Of a stretch of 64,000 nt of DNA, positions 34,744-43,765 are shown in pieces. The stretch's first letter is position 1. Every line of letters starts with the position of its first letter. The stretch spans positions 2,108,001 to 2,172,000 of the forward strand of contig NZ_CALSFP010000001.1 in assembly GCF_943737015.1 (NCBI RefSeq). The letters are read 5' to 3'. The notes beneath the pieces were generated by a model that did not search any database, was not told the DNA's origin, and worked only from the letters and a program-made list of their open reading frames with translations. A program made the translations under genes and the position numbers. This DNA comes from Staphylococcus sp. Marseille-Q5304 (GTDB taxonomy: Bacteria > Bacillota > Bacilli > Staphylococcales > Staphylococcaceae).

Positions 34744-37302
34744 ATGGATTATAGATATGTAAAATATATAAATGATAGTTGTTATTATACTAAACCTACT
34801 ATTCAAAATTTAGGTAATATAAATTTATCCAATATTCCAACTAACTACACAAAAGTCTCTGGAGCTCATTGGGTAAGTCTATCTAATCATAATCAAAATT
34901 TGCCAGAACAAGGGTGGAAAATACATATCAGTACAAACTTAAAAACTGCAAAACAAACACTAGATTCAGTTGCTGAGCTTATGTTTAGTGAAAATGTATC
35001 ATTTAAATATGTGAAAAGTATGCATGAATTAATTTTGAAAGATTCTAAATATGGAGATCGGAGTTCTTCAGGTAAATTTATTACTATTTATCCTTCATCT
35101 ACTGATCAATTTATAGATTTATTATTTAAGTTAAAAGAAAAATTATCCTATTTGCCTAAAGGTCCCTACATTTTAAATGATAAAAGATGGTACGAAAGTA
35201 ATATTTATTTTAGATATGGCGGATTTATACCTAAAACTTTATACAGAAATGGAGAATTTTTGGATGCGATAGAAGACTTAAATGGAAATTTAATAGAAGA
35301 TCAAAGAAAACCATTTTATTCTATACCTGATTTCATTGAAGAACCTAATCAAATAAAAAAAATGGATATAGAAACAGGAGATGACTACAAGAGAACTAAT
35401 TTAGATGATTATTCGATAAAAGAAGCTTTACATTTTAGTAATGGAGGGGGAGTCTATTTAGCAAGTCATGAAAAATGGGGTGAAGTCATACTAAAAGAAG
35501 GAAGACCATATGTAGCTTCTGATTTAGATGATGTTGATGCTTTTAAAAGAATTCATAATGAAGGAGAAACTTTAAAAAAACTAACAACTTCACAATATCC
35601 AGTTAAAATATATGATGATTTCGTAGCATGGGAACATAAATTTATTGTTGAAGAATATATACATGGGGATTCATTAACTTTTTGGATAGTGAATAATTAT
35701 CCATTTTCTTCAAGTGAAAAAAATGAGGAATATGTAAAGTCCTCAATTAAGATGTTAAATGATTTAATTAAATCAATAGAAGAAATTCATAGTCATGGTA
35801 TTGGATTTGGTGATCTTCAACCAGCAAACATTATGGTAACCCCTGAAGAAAGAGTAAGATTAATCGATTTTGAAACCGCAGGCCCTGTTAAAGGTTCTAT
35901 TGCAAGTGTAATGACCCCTGGTTTCATAGGAGACCCTAAAATGTGTAAGGAACAAAGTGACTGGTTTGCTGTATCAAGAATTGCTAAACAAATGTTTATT
36001 CCTATAGGTAGCGTGCAAGACATATCACATAATTTAGAAAAAATACATATTAAATGGATTGAAAAAGTTTTTGGATTAGAAGCTTTAAATATTATCAAAA
36101 AAATAGAAAAAATTTGTAATAAACATAATTCAATTCCTATGAAACAATTAATAGATTCTGTTGAAATTTCAGTTAGAGAGTTTAATTTAAATTTAGTTAA
36201 AGAGAAACTAATAAATTCTATAAAAAAGGATTTAAAAAGTGGAGAATCGCTAATACATGGTGATATAAGACAGTATGAAATGAATTCTGGCAAATGGAAC
36301 GTATTAACTGGAGGGTTTGGAGTAATAATGGCCCTTAAAAGAGCTAATGAATGGGATGAGAAACTTAGCTATTGGATTGAAAATATAGAAGACGAATTTT
36401 TGATGAACTTAGAGGATGGTCTATATACAGGAAAGATGGGGATATGCAATGTTTTGATTGAGACTAATTACATAGAAAAAGCTAAAAAATTAGTTGAAAC
36501 TATAGATATTTATTCCAAAAAACATGATATATCTATCGCTTCTGGATTAAGTGGTTTAGGTTTAGGATTTTTAAGTATTTATTACGAATTTAAAGATGAA
36601 TTCTACTTGAATCAATGTAAACAAGTAGCAAAATTACTTGAAAGTAATTTTATAAAAAATATTCCTATTTATACTTTTGATTATGACATAGTAGATAAAG
36701 GGCTTCTTACAAGTTGGGCTGGAGCTTCTTTGTTTATGACTAGTCTTTATAAAGTCACTGGTGAAAAAAAATGGTTAGTAATCTCTAAAAAGATGTTAGA
36801 AAGAGAGTTGAACAATACATTATTTGATGAGGATGGGTTATTGCAAACAGATGATGACTTTCGAGTTCTCCCCTATTTATCTAGTGGAGGTAGTGGTTTA
36901 GCAATACCTATAATTGCAATCCAAAATATTGAAAATAGCAACGAATGGATACAAGAACTAAAAGGTATAGCTAAAATTGCTCATAGTAAAACATTTTATA
37001 ATGCAGGATTATTCCAAGGATCTACAGGTATATTAGCTATCAGTCATTTATTGGATAATTATTTAAATAGAAAAGATTTAGTAAATGCATCTTTATTTAC
37101 TCTAAATTTATTTTTAATTGAAACTGATGATTGTTTGTACGTTCCTGGGGACTCTTGTTTCAGAGTTTCTTCAGACATTATGTCGGGTGCTGCTGGCTTG
37201 TTGACAGTTATTCAAGATATTATAAGTGGTTCTCATTTTTCTTGGGTACCGCTACTTAATATAAATAAAATATTCAATTTAGATAACATTAAAAGGGGGT
37301 GA
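34744..37302 (+). CDS. lanKC: Class III lanthipeptide synthetase LanKC
   Basis: From ATG 34744, preceded by ATAGGGAG, the enzyme is 852 residues. The N-terminal lyase region (about 1-210) has RSSSGKFITIYP, typical of phospho-Ser lyases in this family. The kinase domain (about 225-480) has GGGVYLASHEKWGEVILKEG, the catalytic HGIGFGDLQPANI (His351, Asp357) and the metal-binding DFE at 375. The C-terminal LanC-like cyclase (about 500-852) keeps LPYLSSGGSGLAIP and GLFQGSTGIL but lacks the Cys-Cys-His zinc ligands, so this is class III rather than IV. It phosphorylates, eliminates and cyclises the three neighbouring precursors in the cytoplasm. An in-frame TTG start at 34684 overlaps precursor 1 and is less likely. 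Confidence 0.92.
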   Translation: MDYRYVKYINDSCYYTKPTIQNLGNINLSNIPTNYTKVSGAHWVSLSNHNQNLPEQGWKIHISTNLKTAKQTLDSVAELMFSENVSFKYVKSMHELILKDSKYGDRSSSGKFITIYPSSTDQFIDLLFKLKEKLSYLPKGPYILNDKRWYESNIYFRYGGFIPKTLYRNGEFLDAIEDLNGNLIEDQRKPFYSIPDFIEEPNQIKKMDIETGDDYKRTNLDDYSIKEALHFSNGGGVYLASHEKWGEVILKEGRPYVASDLDDVDAFKRIHNEGETLKKLTTSQYPVKIYDDFVAWEHKFIVEEYIHGDSLTFWIVNNYPFSSSEKNEEYVKSSIKMLNDLIKSIEEIHSHGIGFGDLQPANIMVTPEERVRLIDFETAGPVKGSIASVMTPGFIGDPKMCKEQSDWFAVSRIAKQMFIPIGSVQDISHNLEKIHIKWIEKVFGLEALNIIKKIEKICNKHNSIPMKQLIDSVEISVREFNLNLVKEKLINSIKKDLKSGESLIHGDIRQYEMNSGKWNVLTGGFGVIMALKRANEWDEKLSYWIENIEDEFLMNLEDGLYTGKMGICNVLIETNYIEKAKKLVETIDIYSKKHDISIASGLSGLGLGFLSIYYEFKDEFYLNQCKQVAKLLESNFIKNIPIYTFDYDIVDKGLLTSWAGASLFMTSLYKVTGEKKWLVISKKMLERELNNTLFDEDGLLQTDDDFRVLPYLSSGGSGLAIPIIAIQNIENSNEWIQELKGIAKIAHSKTFYNAGLFQGSTGILAISHLLDNYLNRKDLVNASLFTLNLFLIETDDCLYVPGDSCFRVSSDIMSGAAGLLTVIQDIISGSHFSWVPLLNINKIFNLDNIKRG

Positions 37303-37309
37303 AGTATTA

Positions 37310-37435
37310 ATGAAGAAAGTTTTAAATATGCAACAAATACAAAGTAAGTCTAAAAAGAAAAAGTCAAGTCCAAAGCAGTCAAGTGCTAGTTGGGGTTGTG
37401 CGCCTTCAAGTAACACTAGTTGGTTCTTCTGTTAA
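37310..37435 (+). CDS. Class III lanthipeptide precursor 2
   Basis: A 41-residue peptide starts at ATG 37310 after AAAAGGGGGTGAAGTATTA, 7 bases after the synthetase stop. The leader MKKVLNMQQIQSK has the LxxQ-type motif (VLNMQ), followed by a lysine-rich spacer. The core carries SSASWGC (SxxSxxC) and SSNTSWFFC (SxxSxxxC), ending at the final Cys41. Aromatic residues follow the second serine in each ring motif. The pattern matches precursors 1 and 3, so the three are paralogues processed by one synthetase. Confidence 0.88.
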   Translation: MKKVLNMQQIQSKSKKKKSSPKQSSASWGCAPSSNTSWFFC

Positions 37436-37458
37436 TTTATATTTAGGGGGAAGTTTAA

Positions 37459-37578
37459 ATGAATAAAGTCCTATCTTTACAACAAGAAATAATTTCAAAG
37501 GAAGTACAATTAAAAGCAAAATCATCAAAAAGCCAAAATTGTAAAAATAGTAGTCATGCAAGTTGGTTTATCTGCTAG
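37459..37578 (+). CDS. Class III lanthipeptide precursor 3
   Basis: A 39-residue peptide starts at ATG 37459 after TTTAGGGGGAAGTTTAA. The leader MNKVLSLQQEII contains VLSLQ, the clearest LxLQ motif of the three. The core has SSKSQNC (SxxSxxC, Ser22 to Cys28) and SSHASWFIC (SxxSxxxC), and ends at Cys39 like precursor 2. A terminator follows at 37597-37626, so precursor transcripts may accumulate well above exporter transcripts. Confidence 0.88.
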   Translation: MNKVLSLQQEIISKEVQLKAKSSKSQNCKNSSHASWFIC

Positions 37579-37596
37579 AAATAGTTATTAAAAATA

Positions 37597-37626
37597 GAGA
37601 CAATGAAGGTCTCCCTTTATTGTCTC
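37597..37626 (+). terminator. Terminator or attenuator after the precursor genes
   Basis: The stem GAGACAAT-G-AAGG pairs with CCTT-T-ATTGTCTC, followed by ACTTTTT. It separates precursor 3 from the exporter gene 24 bases on and probably lets only part of the transcription continue. Confidence 0.75.
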
Positions 37627-37649
37627 ACTTTTTATGAAGGTGATAGTCT

Positions 37650-39360
37650 TTGAATGTATATAAAATATTTAAACTTATGTTAAATAACAAAAACAAAAAA
37701 TTACGTTTATCCTTAATCGTTTTTCTGTCTTCCTTTTTACCATGACTTCTTTGTATATTCCTATATTAATAAAAAATATTATAAATGAAATGGAAAATAA
37801 TAGGATAAATATATTTATTATTGTTTCTTTGGTCGTATTTTTGATCTTAAGGTCATTAATTGAAGGAATAAATGAATATATAATATCAAAATTTGGAAAT
37901 ATATTAATTAGAGATTTACAACAAATTATATATAATAAACTGATACATTATCCAATTTCTTTTTTTGATACATATAAAAGTGGTGAATTATCTAGTAGAT
38001 TGGTAAACGATACAGAAGTAGTAAAAGATTTAATTACCTTTCATATTCCGAAAGTTATTAATGGGATAATCATGGTTATCGGTGCCATTGTATTAATCGC
38101 ATTTCTAGATTGGCAACTGACTTTAGTTATATTATTAATAGTTCCCCTGATTTTTGGTATTATCTTTTCTTTAATGAAGAAATTAGAAGATACAGGAGAG
38201 AAACAACAGTATGAAATATCTAATTTTATATCCCAAACGCAAGAGACATTTAAAAATATTAAAATGGTAAAAGCATCTACTGCTGAATATTCAGAAAAAA
38301 TATTATATCAAAAAGTATTAATAATTTATTTAAAGTTAATTTATATGAAAGCAAAGTTATAGCTTTAATCTCTCCTTTAGTTAATTTTTTATTAATTTTG
38401 GGACTGTTAGTTATAGCAGGATATGGTGCATTTAGAATCAAAGATGGAACATTAGAGTTAAGCACTCTTATTGCATTTATAATTTATTCATTTCAGTTAA
38501 TGTCCCCTATGAGTTCTATAAGTGGTTTTATAGGAGAATATCATAAAGCTAATGGTGCTTTTAAAAGTTTAAATAAGATTATTAATAAAGATGAAGAAAG
38601 AAAAAGTAATCATTTTATGAATGATTTTAGATTAAATAGCAATTTATCATTTAATAATGTAACTTTAGAATTTAATGGTAAGAAAATTCTTGATGATATA
38701 TCTTTCACAGTTTATAAAGGAAGAAGTCTTACAATTATTGGGCCTTCAGGTTCAGGTAAAACAACATTACTAAATATATTAGAAAAATTTTATAATGTTA
38801 CAAGCGGTAACATAACTATAGATGGTGTTGATATTAACCAAATTAATACTCATTCTTTAAGAAAAAATATTGGCTTAGTGAGCCAAGATATCCCAATTAT
38901 AAGTGGTACTATCAAAGATAATTTATTATATGGATTGTGTGAAGAAACAATAACAAATGACAAAATTCATAAATGTTTAGACTTCTCGATTTTAAACAAA
39001 CTAGTAACTAATCGAATAGATAACATTAATAGTTATGTTGGAGAAAGTGGAAATATACTATCTGGTGGAGAAAAACAAAGAATAAATTTAGCAAGATTGT
39101 TTTTAAAAAACCCTAGTATAATATTGTTAGATGAAGCAACTTCAAATTTAGATAACGAATCCAAAAGTGCAATCTTAAAATCTATTTTAGAGCTAACACG
39201 CAATAAAACGACTTTGAAAATTACACATAATGTGCAAGAATTACATGAAACAGAAGAGATACTTTTTATTGAGAACGGTAAAATTCTTTTTAAAGGGCTA
39301 CACGGAGAATTATTGAATAATAATGAAAGATATAAAAAAATTATTAAAGTTTTATCTTAG
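37650..39360 (+). pseudogene. lanT: ABC exporter of the lanthipeptide cluster, two frameshifts
   Basis: The reading begins at TTG 37650 (MNVYKIFKLMLNN) after AAGGTG. It shifts frame near 37740 and again near 38320. Read through, it is a half-size exporter of about 570 residues: six membrane helices, then an ATPase with Walker A GPSGSGKTTLLN, signature LSGGEKQRINLARL and Walker B IILLDEATSNLD. There is no N-terminal C39 peptidase domain, so leader removal must occur elsewhere. The pieces 37742-38362 and 38398-39360 are open. Both breaks are single-base changes next to T- or A-rich tracts. If real they disable export; if assembly errors, the cluster is complete. Confidence 0.8.
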
Positions 39361-39433
39361 TATTTTAATTACCATGTAATATAAGGTAGTGTTTTTTATA
39401 TCCCACGATCCTTATTAGGAGGCCATTTAGATA

Positions 39434-39762
39434 ATGAATGTTCAATTTAAAAAAGGTGTATAGGAGCTATTGGTATTATTAATCATACACCACCAAGATC
39501 AATATGGTTACTCATTAATTCAAATAATAACTAAAAAGATAGCTCTAACAGAAGGCACAATTTATCCATTGTTGTGTAGGCACGTTAAAGAATGTTACTT
39601 AAATAGTTATTATGAACCTTCAAAGGACGACCTTTCACGTTAATACTATACAATAACTATAAAAGGTAACGAAAGACTAAAAAGTTAATAAAAGAATGGA
39701 ATATATTAATTGAATCAATAAACTCATTTAGGGAAGAGAGTGATTTTTATGAACAAAAATGA
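39434..39762 (+). pseudogene. PadR-family regulator, decayed
   Basis: Read across several frameshifts from ATG 39434 (after TAGGAGG), the text gives MNVQFKKGV, HHQDQYGYSLIQIITKK, LTEGTIYPLL and KECYLNSYYEPSKD. It continues to KKLIKEWNILIESINSF. This is the wing-helix of a PadR repressor; GTIYPLL and YYEPS are characteristic. Multiple indels show a true pseudogene rather than a single read error. Its stop overlaps the next gene, the usual PadR-DUF1700 operon form. Confidence 0.8.
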
Positions 39763-40315
39763 ATACATTGAAGTATTAAATAGACGTATAAAAAAAATAA
39801 GTAGAGAAGAAAAAAAAGATATTCTAAACAAATATGAATCCCATTTTATTAGTGGTTATAAAGACAAGAAGAATGATGATGAAATGATTAGAGATATAGG
39901 TGTGCCTATTAAAATCTCTAATGAAATTAATGTTATGACAGCTTTACATGATGTTGAAAAAGAAAAAAATATTAAAGATATTTTTAATGTAATTTTTTCT
40001 ATAATGGGGCTAAGTTTTTTTAATTTTATCTTTATAGGATTCAGTCTATTTGCTATTCTGCTATTTCTACCTTTCATATTAGCGTATTTTATCGCAATAT
40101 CAGTCATGATATGTTCACCAGTAATACTATTCGTAATGGGAATTATAAATGGATTCGATACTATATCAATAAATGAAGTTTTTGAAATGATTAAAGGGGT
40201 ATTTTTAGGACTCATCTTGACACTCGTAGGATACTATTTTATGAAAAACTTTTTTAAATTTCTTACTTTTTACTTAAAATGGAATCTAAATATATTTAAG
40301 AGGGAGGGCATATGA
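39749..40315 (+). CDS. DUF1700 (HAAS-type) membrane protein
   Basis: The 188-residue protein starts at ATG 39749 after GGGAAGAGAG. The N-terminal helical domain (MNKNEYIEVLNRRIKKIS, then KYESHFISGYKDKKNDDEM) is the DUF1700/HAAS signature. Four hydrophobic segments follow between about residues 85 and 175. Such proteins are usually encoded with a PadR regulator and are linked to envelope stress or bacteriocin responses. Here the PadR is decayed and the next gene is a frameshifted lipoprotein. It may have had an immunity or stress role for the adjacent lanthipeptide; that is inferred from proximity. Confidence 0.8.
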   Translation: MNKNEYIEVLNRRIKKISREEKKDILNKYESHFISGYKDKKNDDEMIRDIGVPIKISNEINVMTALHDVEKEKNIKDIFNVIFSIMGLSFFNFIFIGFSLFAILLFLPFILAYFIAISVMICSPVILFVMGIINGFDTISINEVFEMIKGVFLGLILTLVGYYFMKNFFKFLTFYLKWNLNIFKREGI

Positions 40316-40916
40316 TGAGAAAGTATTACATATTCGGTTTATTTTTTTTACTGATATTTGCTACTGGGTGTTCTAATACACATTATAATGTAGGCGAAAC
40401 GGATAATAAAGATTTAGAAAAAAAAGAAGCACCCCAAGATATTTTTAATTATAAAACTACTAATACTCAACTATCAGAACAAGAAATAAAAAAGGCAATT
40501 AAGTTATATCTCAATAAAGATGAAGATTTAAGTAAAGCAAAAGAATATTACCAAGATAAAGTGGATTCAGAGGAAAAATTAAGTATGGATGAAAGTAAAA
40601 AAATAAAAAAATTAAATGAGTTAACTAGGAAAAATGATAATAATTTCTATAATTATATAAGAAAAAATAGATTGCCTGAAGACTACAAAAATATACATAT
40701 AAAATAAATAAGTATATATCTAGTTCAAATAAAGAGTTTGAAAATCTAGATAAACAGATTGATTTAACAATTAAAAAACTCACTAAAAATGGTGAATTTT
40801 CAACTAAATATTTCGAGGGAATTAAAGCTGACAGTAAAATTGTAAATGGTAAAGAGCAGGATAAAATCGAACAGTTCTTAAAAGAAAAAAACATTAAAAC
40901 AAAAGCTTTTAAATGA
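40312..40916 (+). pseudogene. Frameshifted lipoprotein after DUF1700
   Basis: The start overlaps the DUF1700 stop (ATGA). A lipoprotein signal ends in FATGCSN. The first 131 codons end at 40707 with NDNNFYNYIRKNRLPEDY. One base shift near 40702 would continue the frame through KYISSNKEFENLDKQIDLTI to a stop at 40914-40916, about 200 residues in all. The NDNxFYxYI..NxLPxxY pattern occurs in several staphylococcal surface lipoproteins of unknown role. The break is in an AT-rich stretch, so an assembly error cannot be excluded. Confidence 0.65.
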
Positions 40917-41020
40917 GGATAGTAAATTTTGATTTTGGTGAGTAAAATAATTATTTGAAAAAATTATGTTTACTTAATTTTATAAAAATAACGAATAATA
41001 TCAATTGAGAAATCATAATG

Positions 41021-41086
41021 TGATATGCTCCCTTCAAAGTTTTCATTTTTAAATGTCTACTTTTAAGGGGGACATATCATTTTTTA
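41021..41086. terminator. Bidirectional terminator between the lipoprotein and dus
   Basis: TGATATG-CTCCC pairs with GGGGGAC-ATATCA across a long loop, with T-runs outward on both strands. It stands between convergent genes. It resembles an SCC att core (CATATCA) only by chance of its stem. Confidence 0.75.
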
Positions 41087-41115
41087 CTAATGTCACTCAG
41101 ATTATAAAAGTTGTA

Positions 41116-42093
41116 CTACGATTCTTGTTCGTCCATTTGGGCTTCAAATTCATCGAGTAATGCGACTGCTTCGTCAGTTGTGTTTGTTTGCATCAGTTGA
41201 TGTCGTAGTTCGCTAGCCCCTCTGATACCACGGACGTAGATTTTAAAGAATCTGCGTAATGGTTTGTATAGGCGAGGTTCATCTTTTGAATATTTGTTGA
41301 ATAATGCTAGATGTAATCTCAATAAACCTAATAGTTCTTTACTTGTATGTTTGCGAGGTTCTTTTTCAAATGCAAAAGGATTATGAAAAATACCTCTTCC
41401 GATCATGATACCGTCGACGCCATATTTTTCAGCAAGTTCAAGACCTGTTTGTCTATCTGGGATATCACCGTTAATAGTTAACAACGTATCTGGTGCGATT
41501 TCGTCACGCAATTCTTTGATCGCTTCAATTAATTCCCAGTGTGCATCGACTTTACTCATCTCTTTTCTAGTACGGAGATGGATTGATAAGTTCGCAATGT
41601 CTTGTTCGAAGACGTGTTTCAGCCAATCTCTCCACTCATCTATTTGATAATAGCCTAGACGTGTTTTAACACTGACCGGTAGACCTCCCTCTTTAGCCGC
41701 TTGAATGATTTCAGCTGCAGTTTCAGGTCGCAGAATCAGGCCAGAACCTTTACCTTTGCTTGCGACATTAGCTACAGGACAACCCATATTTAAATCAATA
41801 CCTTTAAAGCCCATCTCTGCCATGCCGATACTCATTTCTCGAAAATGCTCTGGCTTGTCTCCCCATATATGAGCCACCATAGGCTGTTCATCCTCACTGA
41901 ATGTTAGACGTCCGCGTACACTATGAATACCTTCAGGATGGCAGAAACTCTCAGTATTTGTAAATTCAGTGAAAAACACATCTGGTCTACCTGCTTCACT
42001 CACAACGTGACGAAAGACGATATTCGTAACATCTTCCATAGGTGCCAAAATGAAAAATGGACGTGGTAATTCACGCCAAAAATTTTCCTTCAT
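41116..42093 (-). CDS. dus: tRNA-dihydrouridine synthase
   Basis: The 325-residue flavoenzyme reduces uridines in the D-loop of tRNA. It opens with [17 protein letters not shown] and has the family signature [19 protein letters not shown] with the catalytic cysteine near residue 105. FMN-phosphate contacts are in [15 protein letters not shown] and [18 protein letters not shown]. The N-terminal TIM barrel is followed by a short helical domain. It is a single-gene unit with a terminator at 41021-41086, a housekeeping gene and a sign that ordinary chromosome resumes here. Confidence 0.93.
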   Translation of the reverse strand: MKENFWRELPRPFFILAPMEDVTNIVFRHVVSEAGRPDVFFTEFTNTESFCHPEGIHSVRGRLTFSEDEQPMVAHIWGDKPEHFREMSIGMAEMGFKGIDLNMGCPVANVASKGKGSGLILRPETAAEIIQAAKEGGLPVSVKTRLGYYQIDEWRDWLKHVFEQDIANLSIHLRTRKEMSKVDAHWELIEAIKELRDEIAPDTLLTINGDIPDRQTGLELAEKYGVDGIMIGRGIFHNPFAFEKEPRKHTSKELLGLLRLHLALFNKYSKDEPRLYKPLRRFFKIYVRGIRGASELRHQLMQTNTTDEAVALLDEFEAQMDEQES

Positions 42094-42411
42094 AATATAT
42101 TTAAACCTTCTTTTCTATAAATGTTTCTACTTTTTATCCATAATGATATTACTATAAATTATCAAATTACACAAAAGGATTTTTACCAGTAACTAACTTT
42201 ATAAAGAAATAACTGTCAGTTATCTAAATAGGTGGTGCCAATGATAATTCTATCAACGCAAATTATTAAAAACAATCACCCTTTTTAATAATTTAAAATT
42301 AAATAGATTTGCAACTTATTTTTTAGTAATATTAAAGTGTAAGAGGCATTGTAATACCGTTATTGAAATAAATTTTGAAACCTGAAAATAGAAAGTTGTG
42401 AATAAACGAAT
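42094..42411. other. Intergenic leader of the tandem lipoprotein array
   Basis: No gene is seen in these 318 bases. The last 130 bases resemble the region upstream of the second lipoprotein copy (43640-43765): both have ATTAAATAGATTT, TATTTTTTA and GAAAATAGAAAG-type segments. The promoter was therefore duplicated along with the genes. Confidence 0.5.
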
Positions 42412-43176
42412 ATGATAAGAAGACTACTTTTTTTAATCATTTTGATAAGTTTAACTTCATTTATTAGTGGGTGTGGGTTGTTAAACATAGAAAGCGGGAA
42501 GGAACGAGAAATTAAGAAAAGCTTTTCAAAGACGTTAGATATGTATCCAATTAAAAATCTAGAGGATTTATATGATAAAGAAGGGTACCGTGATGAACAG
42601 TTTGAAAAAGGTGATAAAGGCACATGGGTATTGCAAGACCGTATGACGGTTCGTAAAAAAGATAAAAAATTTGAATCTAGAGCTATGGTGCTTTTTTTAA
42701 ATAGAAATAATAAAAAAGCAACTGGAAAATTTTATTTTAAAAAATATGGCGAAAATGAAAAGGCAAACAGGGATGAAGTGTATCCAGTTGAACTAAAAGA
42801 TAATAAAATTGTATTGAAGAAACAAATTTCTGATGCAAAATTGTCAGAAGAATTAGAGCAATTTAAGTTTTTTTGTCAGTATGCAAATTTTAAAAATTTA
42901 GATAAATATAAGAACGTGAGTATTTCGAGTAATCCTAATGTGCCTAAATATGAAGCTGAGTATCAGTTAGATAATAATAATTATAACGTAAAAAGAATCA
43001 GGGATCTTTATGATGTGTCGACAAAAAAGGCTCCTATTTTAAAAATGCAATCTGTAGGAGAATTAAAAGGAAACAGTATTGGATATAAAAATATTGAATA
43101 TATATTCAGTCAAAATGAAGATGAAAATATAAAGTTTTCTAATTATGTAAACTTCCAACCGAGTAAAGGAGAATAA
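42412..43176 (+). CDS. Tandem-type lipoprotein (DUF576/Csa1 family), copy 1
   Basis: The 254-residue protein has a signal peptide with lipobox FISGCG and the family core [20 protein letters not shown], then [20 protein letters not shown]. The C-terminal half has QYANFKNLDKYKN and GYKNIEYIFSQNED. DUF576 lipoproteins are anchored on the outer membrane face and are paralogous to TilA, the immunity lipoprotein for the type VII-secreted lipase TslA; others are linked to host-cell invasion. This copy is the most divergent of the five and is followed directly by a fragment of a TslA-like gene. Confidence 0.88.
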   Translation: MIRRLLFLIILISLTSFISGCGLLNIESGKEREIKKSFSKTLDMYPIKNLEDLYDKEGYRDEQFEKGDKGTWVLQDRMTVRKKDKKFESRAMVLFLNRNNKKATGKFYFKKYGENEKANRDEVYPVELKDNKIVLKKQISDAKLSEELEQFKFFCQYANFKNLDKYKNVSISSNPNVPKYEAEYQLDNNNYNVKRIRDLYDVSTKKAPILKMQSVGELKGNSIGYKNIEYIFSQNEDENIKFSNYVNFQPSKGE

Positions 43177-43177
43177 T

Positions 43178-43473
43178 ATGGTAAGTAAATATCAAATCGA
43201 TTCTCATAATATAACTAAAAAACAGAGAGTACAACAGCTATTTCAATGATAAGTTATGAAATAGAGAACGCCAATAAGAATAATCTAACTAAATTTGATA
43301 TAAAAGACCAATTGGAACATTACCAGGTGATTGATAAATTCCCTTCAAATCTAAAATACGTCAATAGTTATACTGATCCCAAAACAGGTACCACTGCTAC
43401 TGCATTTCTAAGTACATATACTGATAAAGTTACAGTAGGAATGACGAGAACCAATATACATAAAACATTTTAA
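43178..43473 (+). pseudogene. N-terminal remnant of a TslA-like secreted lipase gene
   Basis: The gene begins at ATG 43178 after AAAGGAGAATAAT, directly after the lipoprotein stop, and reads MVSKYQIDSHNITKKQR before a stop at about 43247. The following frame (43246-43473) gives LKYVNSYTDPKTGTTATAFL and KVTVGMTRTNIHKTF, then stops. This matches my memory of the N-terminal part of staphylococcal lipase-like proteins of the TslA type, whose full genes are several times longer. The frameshift and early stop make it non-functional. The identification is by pattern and context, not by search. Confidence 0.5.
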
Positions 43474-43765
43474 ATAACCTAATATATAGAATTTAAGGGC
43501 TTCAGCATTGGTAAAATTAATTATTAATTTATATGCAATGAACAAATGTTTTTGTAAGCGATAATTTAATACATTAAATTCAAATGTATTTTGGAATATA
43601 AAAAATAAAATGCATTTCAAAGACAATAAAACCTGTTGATTTAAAAATGCCAATAATTATAAAATTAAATAGATTTAAAACCTATTTTTTATTAATATTA
43701 AACTATAAGATAGTGATTGTAACATTAAATACTGAAAAAATTATAAAATAGAAAGATGTGGGAAC

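Noticed and set aside
35817..36293. A 158-residue frame antisense to the LanKC kinase domain
   Set aside because: It lies wholly within the synthetase gene, lacks a ribosome binding site and is Cys/Ile/Ser-rich as expected for a shadow.
41021..41086. A second SCC att-like sequence (CATATCA core on both strands)
   Set aside because: The match is short, and the segment is a hairpin with outward T-runs between convergent genes, so a terminator explains it.
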